64,000 nucleotides of DNA from Cavenderia fasciculata (GCF_000203815.1 NW_004457729.1:1178674-1242673), one strand, 5' to 3'; counted from the first letter of the stretch, positions 37,757 through 47,043 are shown. Notes: generated by a model from the letters alone, not told the origin. Made by a program: numbers and translations.

Positions 37757-38679
37757 CTTTACTTTCTCTCTCTTTCTTTCTCTAAATAGTTTTTAAAAGG
37801 ATAGTATAGATAAAGAAGAATAAACGACAAGACCTTTGAATGAATGAATTCGGGTTTGTGTATGTTTTTGAATCAATTCTCATTGTCGTCTTTTTTTTCA
37901 ACAACCCAAAACTTTCGTTCGTCAAAAAAAAAAAAAACGAATAAAATTAAAAATAAACAACAATTTTTTTTTACTCTCTCTTGTGTGAGGATAAAGATGA
38001 AATTATATAAACCTTTGTTTTTGTATTGATGAATGTCTAACATGTAAAGAGTAAAAAACCAATATAGTATTTTTATTAATTTTTAGGTTGAAATTTGGAG
38101 TAGATCTTGTTTTGTTTTTTTTTTTTTTTTTTTACCAATTATTTTTTCGCACGCTAAAGACAAAGAACGTTCAAAGTTTTAATTCTTTTGTTATATTAAA
38201 GTCTGTACATATAGTTTAATTTTTATTTATTTATTTACAAAAAAGGTATCTTGAAAACAATGACAAACTAGATCTATCTAAACAACAGAGAGACAGAGAG
38301 ATAGAGGGAGATTGTAGATAAAGAGAAGAGTACTATGCAAGTCACAAAACTCTAGCACTTGTGATTTACATATAAAGGAACATCTATATAGATGATGTCT
38401 TTTGGTTTATATATGTATATAATCAGAGTAGTAGTGATTGGACATAAAAGAGTCGACTCGAGTTGGTTGTTTCAACTTACTTACTTTTACCACTCACACA
38501 CTTTTGAACACACCTACTACTCCTCTCTCTCTCTCTCTCTTTTGTGTTTTAAAATTTTAGTTTACTGTTAATCTTTCAAACTTACATAACAACATATATA
38601 TAGATTATTAATACCTATTATCTTTTTTATTATCTTTTTCTAGAATTTGATTATTATTATTATTATTTAACATAACATC
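37757..38679. promoter_or_regulatory. Divergent MDN1/RAD6 promoter region
   Basis: 923 bp between two divergent housekeeping genes. It has pyrimidine tracts (37755-37785, 38520-38545), long A- and T-runs (37926-37940, 38110-38132) and an open frame at 37844-38029 that looks random. No defined factor site or RNA gene was recognised. Confidence 0.4.
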
Positions 38680-39301
38680 ATGTCAACTCCAGCAAGAAGA
38701 AGATTGATGAGAGACTTTAAGAGACTCCAAAATGATCCACCAGCAGGTATTAGTGGAGCTCCAATGGATAATAATATATTACAATGGCAAGCAGTCATAT
38801 TTGGGTAAGACAGATCAGATAATCTCCATCCTTTTTTTTTCTTTTTGTCCTCTGTTATTAATTTCCTCATTTTTCTATATATTTTAGACCAGAGGATACT
38901 CCATGGGAAGGTGGAACATTTAAATTATCATTACAATTTTCAGAGGAATATCCAAATGATCCTCCACAAGTTAGATTCCTTTCAAAGATGTTTCATCCAA
39001 ACGTATACACTGACGGTGCAATCTGTCTCGATATTTTACAAAATCAATGGAGTCCAATTTATGATATTGCTGCTATTTTAACTTCTATTCAAGTACGATG
39101 AAAATGAAAAGAAAAAAGAACATGGTTGATTGATTATCAATTTATTTATTTATACTTTTGTTTTTTTATTTCTAGTCTCTTTTATGTGATCCAAATCCAA
39201 ACTCTCCAGCCAATAGTGAATCTGCGCGTTTATTCCGTGAAAACAAGAGAGAATACAATCGCAAGGTAAAGGAAATTGTCGAACAAAGTTGGAGCTCTTA
39301 A
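38680..39301 (+). CDS. E2 ubiquitin-conjugating enzyme, RAD6/UBE2A type
   Basis: Three exons, 38680-38804, 38888-39092 and 39176-39301, give 151 aa, the length of UBE2A/B. The start [20 protein letters not shown] and middle [20 protein letters not shown] are diagnostic: an HPN motif (78-80) and active-site Cys88, the same position as in RAD6 and UBE2[21 protein letters not shown] and [11 protein letters not shown] follow the family closely, and there is no acidic yeast-type tail. RAD6 with RAD18- or BRE1-type E3 ligases monoubiquitinates PCNA and histone H2B, in post-replication repair and transcription. In the helix after the active site, [12 protein letters not shown] has Cys where relatives usually have an acidic or Asn residue. 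The identification is firm; D. discoideum gene naming is not attempted. Confidence 0.96.
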
Positions 39302-39867
39302 ACCAACCAACCAACCAACACAACAATAACATCATGTCACAGTAGTATATTCTTTTGTGTGTGTATTGATAAATAATAATAAATTTTTTGATACACTTGT
39401 AAACAAAACAAAAACTAACCAACTAGCTGCTAATAGTGATTCCAGGTTGCAAATAAACTGTGATTCATTTCTTGTAAAAAAAGATATAGTTGCAACTCTA
39501 TATTTCGACCAACTATCTTGTTTATGTGATTTCAATGTATCTGGACTCGGAGAGAATAAATGATACAAAGAGTGTCACCCATCTTTGAGCTCTTCATCCT
39601 CAAATCTTAATGATTAAATGATACAAAAAAGCAAATTAAATTAAATCTAATTTGCCAACACATAATTATAATATGTTTAATTTGTGGTTCACCCTCTCTC
39701 TTTTAAGAGTGCACTTAAACACACACCACAAGACAATTGTGTTATTTAATTTTACACAATTTTCTCTATATATGTAGTTATGATCATCATTATTATTTCA
39801 ATTCATTTCATTTTCGATATATACAAAAGATAAATTGAAAGAAAGAAACAATTGAAATTGTTTGGAA
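39302..39867. other. Intergenic
   Basis: 566 bp between RAD6 and the secreted-protein gene, both plus strand. It contains the RAD6 3' region and the next promoter (A-rich leader 39830-39867). Short minus-strand open frames are not convincing. Confidence 0.4.
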
Positions 39868-40377
39868 ATGTTAGATAAATCCATTTTATTTATATCAATA
39901 TTGTTTTTGGTAGTTGGAGTATTTACAAGTAATATAGAAATATGTCGCTATTGCAATAGTGGTGAATGTGGAGTTGGACAATATTCATGCTTTTCAGTAG
40001 CAGAAAATAATTGTTTGATGGATCAAAATTCTTGTGGTACCAATAGCTTTAAAGACTATTTCATTGCCTCTTATTTAAATGGATTGGTCATTGTCGTATC
40101 GTACACCGATCAAGATTGCCAAAATGAAATAGTCTCTCAAGTCGTTTTGTGTGGTCATTGCAACAAGGGCACTTTCTTTAATTGTAATACTACCATTGTC
40201 GAGTTGGTGGATAGTGTCAGTACTGGAAATCAAGTTGCTTCAAAATTATTGGAAAAAAAACAAATCGTCAATGATAATAATAATATTAATAATAACAGTC
40301 CAACTAGTGATGATGATGATGATGATGGTAGTATTTTCACTTTTAAACATAAACCAAATGTTGTTAGGCTAAATTAA
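39868..40377 (+). CDS. Small secreted Cys-rich protein (unknown)
   Basis: 169 aa from the ATG at 39868; a TTG six bases upstream is in frame but not used. Residues 1-20 (MLDKSILFISILFLVVGVFT) form a clear signal peptide. The mature part is Cys-rich in the first 120 residues (ICRYCNSGECGVGQYSC, CLMDQNSCG, VVLCGHCNKGTFFNC), suggesting a disulfide-bonded secreted domain, then an Asn/Asp-rich tail ending KPNVVRLN. There is no second membrane span or ER-retention signal. Dictyostelids have many such secreted or prespore/spore-coat-like small Cys-rich proteins, but I do not recognise a specific family. Confidence 0.75.
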   Translation: MLDKSILFISILFLVVGVFTSNIEICRYCNSGECGVGQYSCFSVAENNCLMDQNSCGTNSFKDYFIASYLNGLVIVVSYTDQDCQNEIVSQVVLCGHCNKGTFFNCNTTIVELVDSVSTGNQVASKLLEKKQIVNDNNNINNNSPTSDDDDDDGSIFTFKHKPNVVRLN

Positions 40378-40894
40378 ATAAACTTTGAAAGAGTAAACAG
40401 ACAGACAGTCAGACAGAGAGACATCATGTCTGTTGGAATATATTGCAATGCCAATATTAATATCCTCTGGACTATAGCATAAATATTTAATTTAAATATT
40501 TAGGTTAAACCCAAATATGAAAGGGAATAAAACAAAATCAAAAAAATTAGGTAAATGATCAATATATATTGTACCACACACTATGTTAATGGTACAAGAC
40601 ATCTCTTTGATTTGTTATACCTAACAACCTATTTAATAATTAAACTAATCTTTTAATTTAATATGATCAATTACCAAAAAAAAGTAAGAATGTTTTTTTT
40701 TAAATAAATTAATTGTTATGATTATTTGTAACTACTATATAACTATGTGATATCTATATATGAGGATTAGATAATATAATAAGATAATGAATGTTTATTG
40801 AATATGTTTGGGTTTAAATACTCGCTGGGAGCAGAGTAGTATGACACTATGCTCACATTATTTGATTTTTTTTTTGGCCGCGGCAGAGCAAATT
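40378..40894. other. Intergenic, downstream flank of tRNA-Pro copy 1
   Basis: About 520 bp of A/T-rich DNA. It contains a 49-bp block at 40644-40692 that is repeated almost exactly at 46009-46056 beside the second tRNA copy. Short CAGACAGA-like repeats lie near 40400-40420. No ORF was recognised. Confidence 0.5.
40644..40692. repeat. tRNA-flank duplicate block, copy 1
   Basis: Near-identical to 46009-46056, differing by one A in an A-run. It begins ACTAATCTTTTAATTTAATA and ends GTAAGAATG. It lies 214 bp beyond the 3' end of tRNA copy 1 but only 77 bp beyond copy 2, so about 140 bp was inserted or lost between block and tRNA in one copy. Confidence 0.9.
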
Positions 40895-40900
40895 AAAAAA
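40895..40900 (-). terminator. Pol III T-run after tRNA-Pro copy 1
   Basis: On the minus strand a T6 tract follows the tRNA 3' end after CTTTTC. This is the usual RNA polymerase III stop. Confidence 0.7.
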
Positions 40901-40905
40901 GAAAA

Positions 40906-40976
40906 GGGCTCCACCGGGAATCGAACCCAGACCACTACCACCCAAAGGTAGTATTGTACCATTCAACTATGGAGCC
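40906..40976 (-). tRNA. tRNA-Pro (UGG), copy 1
   Basis: The minus strand folds into a full cloverleaf. Acceptor stem: GGCTCCA with TGGAGCC. D arm: GTTG/CAAT around AATGGTA. Anticodon stem: CTACC/GGTAG with loop TTTGGGT, anticodon UGG (Pro). Variable loop: TGGT. T arm: CTGGG/CCCGG around TTCGATT. Discriminator C73 is usual for eukaryotic tRNA-Pro. There is no intron. The internal B box GGTTCGATTCC is perfect. The mature sequence is identical to the copy at 46133-46203. Confidence 0.97.
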
Positions 40977-41023
40977 GTTGTTGTAGTCATTTTTTGAATG
41001 TGGGAATTTGTCCCGTTTAAACG

Positions 41024-41038
41024 AGAGCCCCTATACTA
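41024..41038. repeat. Target-site duplication, left copy
   Basis: AGAGCCCCTATACTA, 15 bp, repeated exactly at 42003-42017 just after an A-tail. It begins 48 bp upstream of the tRNA-Pro 5' end. Confidence 0.9.
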
Positions 41039-41541
41039 GTGTATCGTGTGGCAAAGATGAATCTTCCAAGCATTTGTTCTTTCAATGCAAGGAGACCACA
41101 CTACCAGTAAAGTTACTGAAAGAGGTTACTGCTGCCAACAACATTACACCACCAGTTTGGGACATCACCCTCCTCAACCTCAAACAAACTCCAATGACTA
41201 TAAACTTGGTCGCTGCAACACTAGAACGAATATGGTTCCGACGTAATGATCTACGTCACCAAAGAGATGAACCTTTCACTGAACAATACCTGCGAGCTAG
41301 ATTGATAAGTGATATGCGACATATTATAAAAGTAAACTGGGACAAGACGTTAGAATTGTGTAATCGATGGCACTTGGCTCTAATGAACCAAACCGATGAA
41401 TCAGTAATACATACGATTACAGAACGAATACAAACTATCATCCTTCGATTCTCCTCCAACTACAACCATCCTACTGTCTACAAGATCGCACTACCTAGTC
41501 ATTTGGAGAGGTACAAGACTCTGCGTACACTACATCTATAA
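41039..41541 (+). pseudogene. ORF2 C-terminal fragment of the TRE-like LINE
   Basis: About 167 codons in one frame to a TAA. It carries the Cys/His cluster typical of the region after reverse transcriptase in LINE ORF2 (C-x(n)-C/H-x4-C pattern in CGKDESSKHLFFQC). There is no start of its own; codons upstream of 41039 belong to the host flank and duplication, so this is a remnant, not a gene. Confidence 0.75.
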
Positions 41542-41701
41542 TCGATCACCTCAACCTCATTCTTCACATCCTCCTCAACACCTTCATCTTCTTCTATTCT
41601 CTCTTCATCTATCAATAATAATATTAATAATATAATAATTTACTAAATAATAATAACATAGAATAATTATATAACACAATATTACAGCCTATAGTGCTGA
41701 G

Positions 41702-41731
<30 letters not shown>
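41702..41731. repeat. 30-bp poly(A) run inside the LINE 3' region
   Basis: Uninterrupted A30 after GAG and before GCGATATC. It lies inside the element, 270 bp before the terminal A-tail. It may be an A-rich 3' module or mark an older 3' end joined to another sequence. Confidence 0.9.
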
Positions 41732-41732
<1 letters not shown>

Positions 41733-42002
41733 CGATATCTTTAACCAATTTATTTTTAGAACAAGCAACAACCCAAAACAATCCAACATGCTTGACACTA
41801 TACAATAAGATACATGATCAACGTCCATATAACATGTATCATAGACATGGACAACCCCCAGAACAAATTAACTTTAATTCTTCTCGAGATAATCTTTATT
41901 TCTTGCTGGTCAATTAAAATGTATAATTAATAAAACTTTGTAACTTCTGAGTACTACTCTTCCCGATAGGAGAGAACAGGAAAAGAATTACTTTAAAAAA
42001 AA

Positions 42003-42017
42003 AGAGCCCCTATACTA
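42003..42017. repeat. Target-site duplication, right copy
   Basis: Exact repeat of 41024-41038 following the A-tail at 41994-42003. It closes the LINE insertion. Confidence 0.9.
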
Positions 42018-44141
42018 ACAGATTCTCTAACTATTTTAATTAAAATTAAAACAAATAAACCATAATTACTCTATTGTCCGACGACTATTAGTCCAGATTT
42101 ATTAATAAAAAAAAAAGTTTAAAGAACTTATCAAATACACATTATTATGATCTTCCTTTTCTCATTGTTTTACAATATTATAGTTCTACAGTTCCACACA
42201 ATAGATTATATTTTTCAATTGTTTGAGCTATTTTGTTGTGTATGAATTTCAGAATACATTTTTCCTAAAATCTTTATTTTGTTTAATTTGAAATGATAGT
42301 TGGTGTCGATTAACTTTGGGGACTATAAAGTACTCTTTTATTTCAAAAATATTGGATGTAAAAGTCGTAAACAAGAGAGATTTTAAAATTGACATTACTT
42401 GGTCAGACAAAAAAGCAGATCCACCATTTTTATAAAAATAGATTAACTTGTGGCAATGTAGACCAACCATGTTAGAGAAAGATAGTACTAGATTGTCAAT
42501 GAAGTGACAATCTGATTATGCGATGTATATATGTATCTTTATAACTACAATCTTACTCTAAGAACATTCATGTTTATATCTTTATATAGTTATTTATTAA
42601 GTTAACTCGCTAACTTTAAGATGGTGGACAAGAAAAATACGAAAATATTATTTTAATGTTGTTTTCATACTTTAGAACAAGCATACGAACGTCATTTTAT
42701 ATACGAACGTCAATATATATATTATATCAGTATATACATAGTTGTTATATTTATACATTAGTCAGTAGAGTAGTAGAGAGTAAAAGATTGCATAGGCATC
42801 ATTATAAGATTTACGAATGATTAGTATCATCATTGCAGTAGAGGGAAAGATTAGTAAAAGATTGCAGCAACATGTGCTAGACAACAACGAGAGGACAATC
42901 GCAAAACATGCATCTATTCATCATTGGTTTTGTCAAAGAAGGAGATGGTAATGGTAGCGAGTGCACTCGTCCAAGAGCAACTCGTTCCTACACAATACTG
43001 TCAAATTACTGGATCATTTGGATAGAGATAGAGTGGATACGAATCGGATAAGAAAATACACGTACAAGCGTCGCAGGCTTGGTGGTTCTACTCTATCAGC
43101 ATAGATACTTGGTTATCTGACATGACTATCGCAAGGATCGACTCTAACGACTGGAATAATGGATAGCGGTAATCAAGCAGCGTATGCTGGGCGAACCAAC
43201 CATTAAAACCAGTCAAGAGGAAGAACCAGGATTATAAATATGACAGGCAGTAGTTCGAGACAGATAAAGGTAACCAGGAATCCAAGTAGCTTAAATTTTG
43301 GATAAACGAAATTCGTTTGGAAGGAAGGATAGGTTTTGGGAAATACTACCTTATTCAGAAGGAGGAAAGGAAATGATACTATTCGATAGAAAGGTATCTC
43401 TTGAGTAATACTATCTTACTTGAGAGGAGGAGAAGGATATGTTTTGGGTAATACTACTTTACTCAAGAAAGAGGAAAAGGTTGTTATTGGTAAAAAGGCA
43501 GTGCAACAATGATAACACGTAATCTCAGTTACAACAAATTAACAAGAACATAATAACAACTACAACACCAAGAATAATAATAATCGCATTATCAACAAGA
43601 ATCATTCTACACTAGAGGCAAGACCGGCAATTAGAAAGTGTAGATGATATATAGCCGATCCCAAATGAAATGTCTAGGAACAAGAGGAGAATGTTCGTAC
43701 GGTTGCTACCAGGAATGGTGTGATCGGCAACAGCGATTAAAACAGAGAGATGATGAATGTGGACGATATGAAATATCAAATTCGGTCCCAACAAAGGAAA
43801 CATTAGATCTTAAGAATTAGTTAATCAGTAATAAGCATAATCAGTAATAATTAATTAAATCATGCAACAAATACAACCATTAAATAGTAAACGTGAAAGA
43901 ATAATTAACATAGTAGAGATTATGAAGAAGGATAAAGGTTGATACCCAAGGACAAAGTGGAAGTTGTCATCGGCTGATGTGGTCAAGCTCATGTCACACC
44001 ATTGGTTTTCTTACCATTATGACGCACTTGGTTTTAACTATTGGTAAATATCACTCATAATAATCCTCATCATCATAATTGAACTGTAAATGTGATGAAT
44101 TGGAGCTATTCATGAAATAAATAAAAAAAGGTTAAAATAAA
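42018..44141. other. Gene-free, compositionally odd block
   Basis: 2.1 kb with no convincing ORF. From about 42760 to 43800 the sequence is less A/T-rich and less repetitive than ordinary intergenic DNA here, as if derived from former coding or transcribed DNA. It contains a 12-bp direct repeat ATACGAACGTCA (42683-42694, 42701-42712), the palindrome GAGTGCACTC (42959-42968) and three degenerate tandem units at 43325-43485. Possible decayed mobile DNA; no family could be assigned. Confidence 0.4.
43325..43485. repeat. Three degenerate tandem units
   Basis: Units of roughly 45-60 bp share the core TTTTGGGTAATACTACTTTA followed by CAAGAAGAGGAAAAGG-like purines (near 43330, 43391 and 43437). Divergence between units is visible by eye. 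Confidence 0.65.
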
Positions 44142-44178
44142 TTGTATTTTTTTGTTTTACCAAAATTCCAAACTACCA

Positions 44179-44375
44179 ATGATGAAGGAAAACAAGTTGG
44201 TGATCAAGAAGAAGAAGGAGAAGAATCGGAACAACCAATCGAACAACAAAAAGATGAAACAACAACAAACAACATGGTATCACAAGAAAGTAGCACAAAT
44301 ACTGCACCCACCAACAGTGACAATAATAATAGTGCAACCTATTCTTATGCCTTACTGTACCATTCAATAAGGTGA
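44179..44375 (+). other. Possible upstream acidic exon (uncertain)
   Basis: An open frame reading NDEGKQVGDQEEEGEESEQP, then Gln, Thr and Asn-rich, then ATYSYALLYHSIR. Its composition looks coding and it sits just before the membrane-protein gene at 44447. However, no GT...AG intron joins it in phase: the GTGAATAAC...AAATAG candidate is off by one base. It may be a separate remnant, an untranslated leader, or an exon hidden by an indel. Confidence 0.3.
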
Positions 44376-44446
44376 ATAACAAAAAACTGTAAATAGAATA
44401 CGATCTTCTACCAAAGGAGGAAGAAGAAAAAGAAGAACAAGTTAAA

Positions 44447-45004
44447 ATGAAACCAGGAGAATACCAGAGATTTCTAAAGTATCAGCAAAAGAAGAGTTCC
44501 AAACAAGTTGGCATGTTCAAGATTATTATGTGGTGTGTGGTTGGAGCAAATGTCTTTATACTTTTGTGTCTTGCAATGGTTTGCTTTAATGTATCGGCAC
44601 AGGGCTATATCGTCGAAAAGTTTAAGGTCTCTCAAAACCTTTACCATCGAGTATGTGAAGGAACCTTTTTAGAGTATCAAAAGACATGTGTCCATCATGT
44701 CAACAATTTCAAGTCACACTGTCTTGGCATTGATGCGAATCTAAATGTTTTCCCAAAAATCACCAATAATGACACTGCCTCTATTAAACGTTTGTACCCA
44801 GATGGAAAGTATAAAGATGAAGATATTACCCATTACTTTTTGGGAATGCCACAACTGCTCGGTGCTTCCAAGCAATGCGTTTATCAATCCAGTCTCTCTG
44901 TCCTTTACCTCTCAAATTATACACCAACCAACGGGTTTACAATGGATCAAGCAGCTCGATCTTACAAACAAGATCAAAAAGATCTTTTATTTTTAAGTGA
45001 ATAA
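44447..45004 (+). CDS. Single-pass (type II-like) membrane protein, unknown
   Basis: 185 aa from ATG at 44447 (MKPGEYQRFLKYQQKK). A basic N-tail is followed by a hydrophobic span at about 25-48 (FKIIMWCVVGANVFILLCLA), and then about 135 non-repetitive residues with several Cys (CEGTFLEYQKTC, HCLGIDANLN, QCVYQSSLSVLYLSNYTPTN). Positive residues before the span and Cys and N-glycosylation-type sites after it (NNDT, NYTP) suggest N-in, C-out topology. I do not recognise the family. An in-frame stop about 55 bases upstream supports this ATG unless an upstream exon exists. Normal amino-acid mix and codon use make it likely real. Confidence 0.7.
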   Translation: MKPGEYQRFLKYQQKKSSKQVGMFKIIMWCVVGANVFILLCLAMVCFNVSAQGYIVEKFKVSQNLYHRVCEGTFLEYQKTCVHHVNNFKSHCLGIDANLNVFPKITNNDTASIKRLYPDGKYKDEDITHYFLGMPQLLGASKQCVYQSSLSVLYLSNYTPTNGFTMDQAARSYKQDQKDLLFLSE

Positions 45005-45147
45005 AAACATGATATGTTATGTTTTACAAAAGAAAGAAAAAAAACAAATGAATTAGATTAAATTTTGATTTTTTTTTTTTTACCATTGCAATTGATCCAA
45101 GCAGTTTCAATTTTAAAACTATTGATGACCACTATTATCTCATTTTA

Positions 45148-45780
45148 TCAACTATTATCATTGACATTGATAAAGATTTTTATATCGTAGTTTTGTCCAG
45201 AGTAATGTGGTTGTAATGCCAAATATTCATGGAAATTGAATGGATCATATGGTTGGATATGAGATGCACTCATTGTATGATCATTTTGTCCATAATACTT
45301 CTTGAATAATTTACAAAAGAATACATCTGCATATTTAGATCTAAAATAAATAAAATTGATTATTATTTTTTAAAATAACTACCAAGATTTGGTTCAATAA
45401 AAGGTTTGATCATAATATCTGTTGATAATTTTGCTTGACCTTCATCCTTTTCAATCCTTAAATGTACATGTGGTGGATAATTTGGATCGAGTGAATGTGC
45501 AATATCCCTATCAAGCTAAAAAAACAAACAACAATTAATAAAAATAATTATTTATATTTTTTTATATCTTTTTTTTTATCTCTTACCAGGATAACAAGAT
45601 TTGAATTGCCATAAAGAACCATTTATTACCTCTTGAATATCCATTCATAGGAATCTGCGGTTAAAAAGGCAAATGATTTGGCAGCATTGACAATGGATTA
45701 TATGACTTTTTGAGATGGTTTGCAACTAGAAGGTACTATCTTTTTGAAAGTTGTTGTATTTTAAATGGTTCCTGAAATAA
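45148..45780 (-). pseudogene. Decayed host gene, unknown family
   Basis: Protein-like minus-strand segments exist but do not assemble cleanly. One exon (45515-45383) reads LDRDIAHSLDPNYPPHVHLR and ends KPFIEPNL; a second (45340-45148) reads SKYADVFFCKLFKKYYGQND, then PYDPFNFHEYLALQPHYSG, to a stop. The GT...AG intron between them (45382-45341) is off by one base for these frames. Upstream, pieces such as NAAKSFAFLTADSYEWIFK (45625-45690) and NGSLWQFKSCYPG lie in different frames; a short alternative start MVLYGNSNLVIL at 45622 would join the first exon in phase. Several small breaks suggest a relic of a Dictyostelium-specific gene, though sequencing errors at A/T-runs could contribute. No domain was recognised. 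Confidence 0.5.
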
Positions 45781-46120
45781 ACAACTACAACTACTACAAG
45801 CTTGCTCTTTTTAGTTTAAGGTGAGAAATGAGGCCATATTATGAATTGATGACCTTTGGAGACTAGAGTGAGACACGACGATTACCTTTTCAGATTTTGT
45901 GCCATCATATCTCTTCCTTTTCTTTTTTTTTTTATTAAACAATTTAAATGTATTTTGTTTATTATCTTTTTTGTTTTTTTTTGTTTTTAAATGGTGTGAT
46001 TAAAAATAACTAATCTTTTAATTTAATATGATCAATTACCAAAAAAAGTAAGAATGATGTTGTTTTTTTGTATTTTTTTGGTATTTTTTTTTTTTTTTTT
46101 TGGGCGGCACACAGCGAAAT
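45781..46120. other. Intergenic, downstream flank of tRNA-Pro copy 2
   Basis: About 340 bp of T-rich DNA including the duplicated block at 46009-46056 and a poly-T at 46084-46101. No ORF was recognised. Confidence 0.45.
46009..46056. repeat. tRNA-flank duplicate block, copy 2
   Basis: Near-identical to 40644-40692; see that entry. Together with the similar DNA on both sides of the tRNAs it shows that the whole locus was duplicated. Confidence 0.9.
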
Positions 46121-46127
46121 AAAAAAA
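46121..46127 (-). terminator. Pol III T-run after tRNA-Pro copy 2
   Basis: T7 on the minus strand shortly after the tRNA 3' end, the usual polymerase III stop. Confidence 0.7.
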
Positions 46128-46132
46128 GAAAA

Positions 46133-46203
46133 GGGCTCCACCGGGAATCGAACCCAGACCACTACCACCCAAAGGTAGTATTGTACCATTCAACTATGGA
46201 GCC
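46133..46203 (-). tRNA. tRNA-Pro (UGG), copy 2
   Basis: Mature sequence identical to 40906-40976, with the same cloverleaf, UGG anticodon and C73. The 39 bp upstream (46204-46242) closely match 40977-41015. This copy has no retroelement in the equivalent upstream position, so it shows the empty-site arrangement. Confidence 0.97.
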
Positions 46204-46552
46204 TTTGTTGAAGTCACTTTTCGAATGTGGGAATTTGCCCCGATTTTTAGACCCATTTTTTAAAGATACCAATTTACATCAGTTCCTCAACGATAATAAC
46301 AACTAAACTGGCTATAAAGAAAATATAATCAATAATAATATAGATTGTGAGATTAGGCAATTAATCTTTCCGGAGGCATTTTCATCATATAAAGAGTAAA
46401 TCATCATGAAACTACAATCTTCAACGATCAAAGACAATGAAAATAATCAACAAATAATTTCCGATTAGACTAAACAATTTGTTCAATTAATTCTGTTTGT
46501 ATTTCTATCTTTAATCCGATTGATTTGTCCAAATTCTGCCACCACGGATTAC

Positions 46553-46616
46553 AGTTGTGAGGTATTTCATACAGGAAAAACCGATTTTTACAGTTCAACC
46601 ACCTCTTGTTTATAGG
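46553..46616. repeat. Direct repeat, copy 1
   Basis: Begins AGTTGTGAGGTATTTCATAC and ends CCACCTCTTGTTTATAGG. It matches 46850-46917 with a few substitutions and a length change in an A-run. Confidence 0.85.
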
Positions 46617-46849
46617 ATGAAATCAAAGAAGAATAAGAACCTATTTTGATATCTGTTTGAAGAATAAATCAATGATAGACTCCTTAGTTTAGCTCAATTA
46701 TTATTATTATTATCTGTAATTTAATTTTTAAAAGTTGTAGGTATACAGGCTCTTCATTGATTCACTAGTCACCAATAAATACTGCGCACCGATTCCTCTA
46801 GTCTGGGTTTCTCGGCATTCCAATAGCCAATTGATTGGATTACCAGGAT

Positions 46850-46917
46850 AGTTGTGAGGTAATTCAGACAGGAAAAAAAAACTGATTTTTACAGTCCAAC
46901 CACCTCTTGTTTATAGG
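46850..46917. repeat. Direct repeat, copy 2
   Basis: Begins AGTTGTGAGGTAATTCAGAC and ends CCACCTCTTGTTTATAGG. It lies 297 bp after copy 1 in the same orientation. The spacing and partial similarity upstream (TTGATT-rich) suggest a local tandem duplication. Confidence 0.85.
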
Positions 46918-47043
46918 TTGATCTCGTAGACAAAGATGATGGGAGAGAGGAGAACGAAAAAAAAAACGAACGAGCAAAACTACAAAGAAAAAAAAAAAAC
47001 CGAAAAAAATTCTCTCTCAGATTACTTAAATTTAGTTTACGAT

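Larger units (their letters stand above)
41039..42002 (+). mobile_element. 5'-truncated TRE5-like non-LTR retrotransposon (LINE)
   Basis: An insertion of about 960 bp bounded by an exact 15-bp duplication and ending in an A-tail (CTTT then nine to ten A). Its 5' portion (41039-41541) is open and encodes the C-terminal end of an ORF2-type protein: a zinc-knuckle-like CGKDESSKHLFFQCKE, then LERIWFRRNDLRHQRDEPF and a helical tail, ending TLRTLHL. The reverse transcriptase and endonuclease are absent, so the copy is 5'-truncated and cannot move by itself. The 3' non-coding part includes a 30-base A-run at 41702-41731. Dictyostelid TRE5 elements are known to insert about 48 bp upstream of tRNA genes with 13-16-bp duplications; the position here fits exactly. 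The open frame and exact duplication suggest a recent insertion. Confidence 0.85.
46243..47043. other. Intergenic with a direct repeat pair
   Basis: 800 bp before the end of VPS13. It contains the 64/68-bp direct repeat at 46553-46616 and 46850-46917, and A-rich DNA (46950-47010) near the VPS13 3' end. No gene was recognised. Confidence 0.45.

Noticed and set aside
37844-38029. 61-codon plus-strand open frame between MDN1 and RAD6
   Set aside because: No conserved features; random reading through promoter DNA with long A-runs.
41702-41731. A30 run taken at first as the end of the LINE
   Set aside because: The exact 15-bp duplication closes at 42003-42017 after a second A-run, so the element extends to about 42002 and the A30 run is internal.
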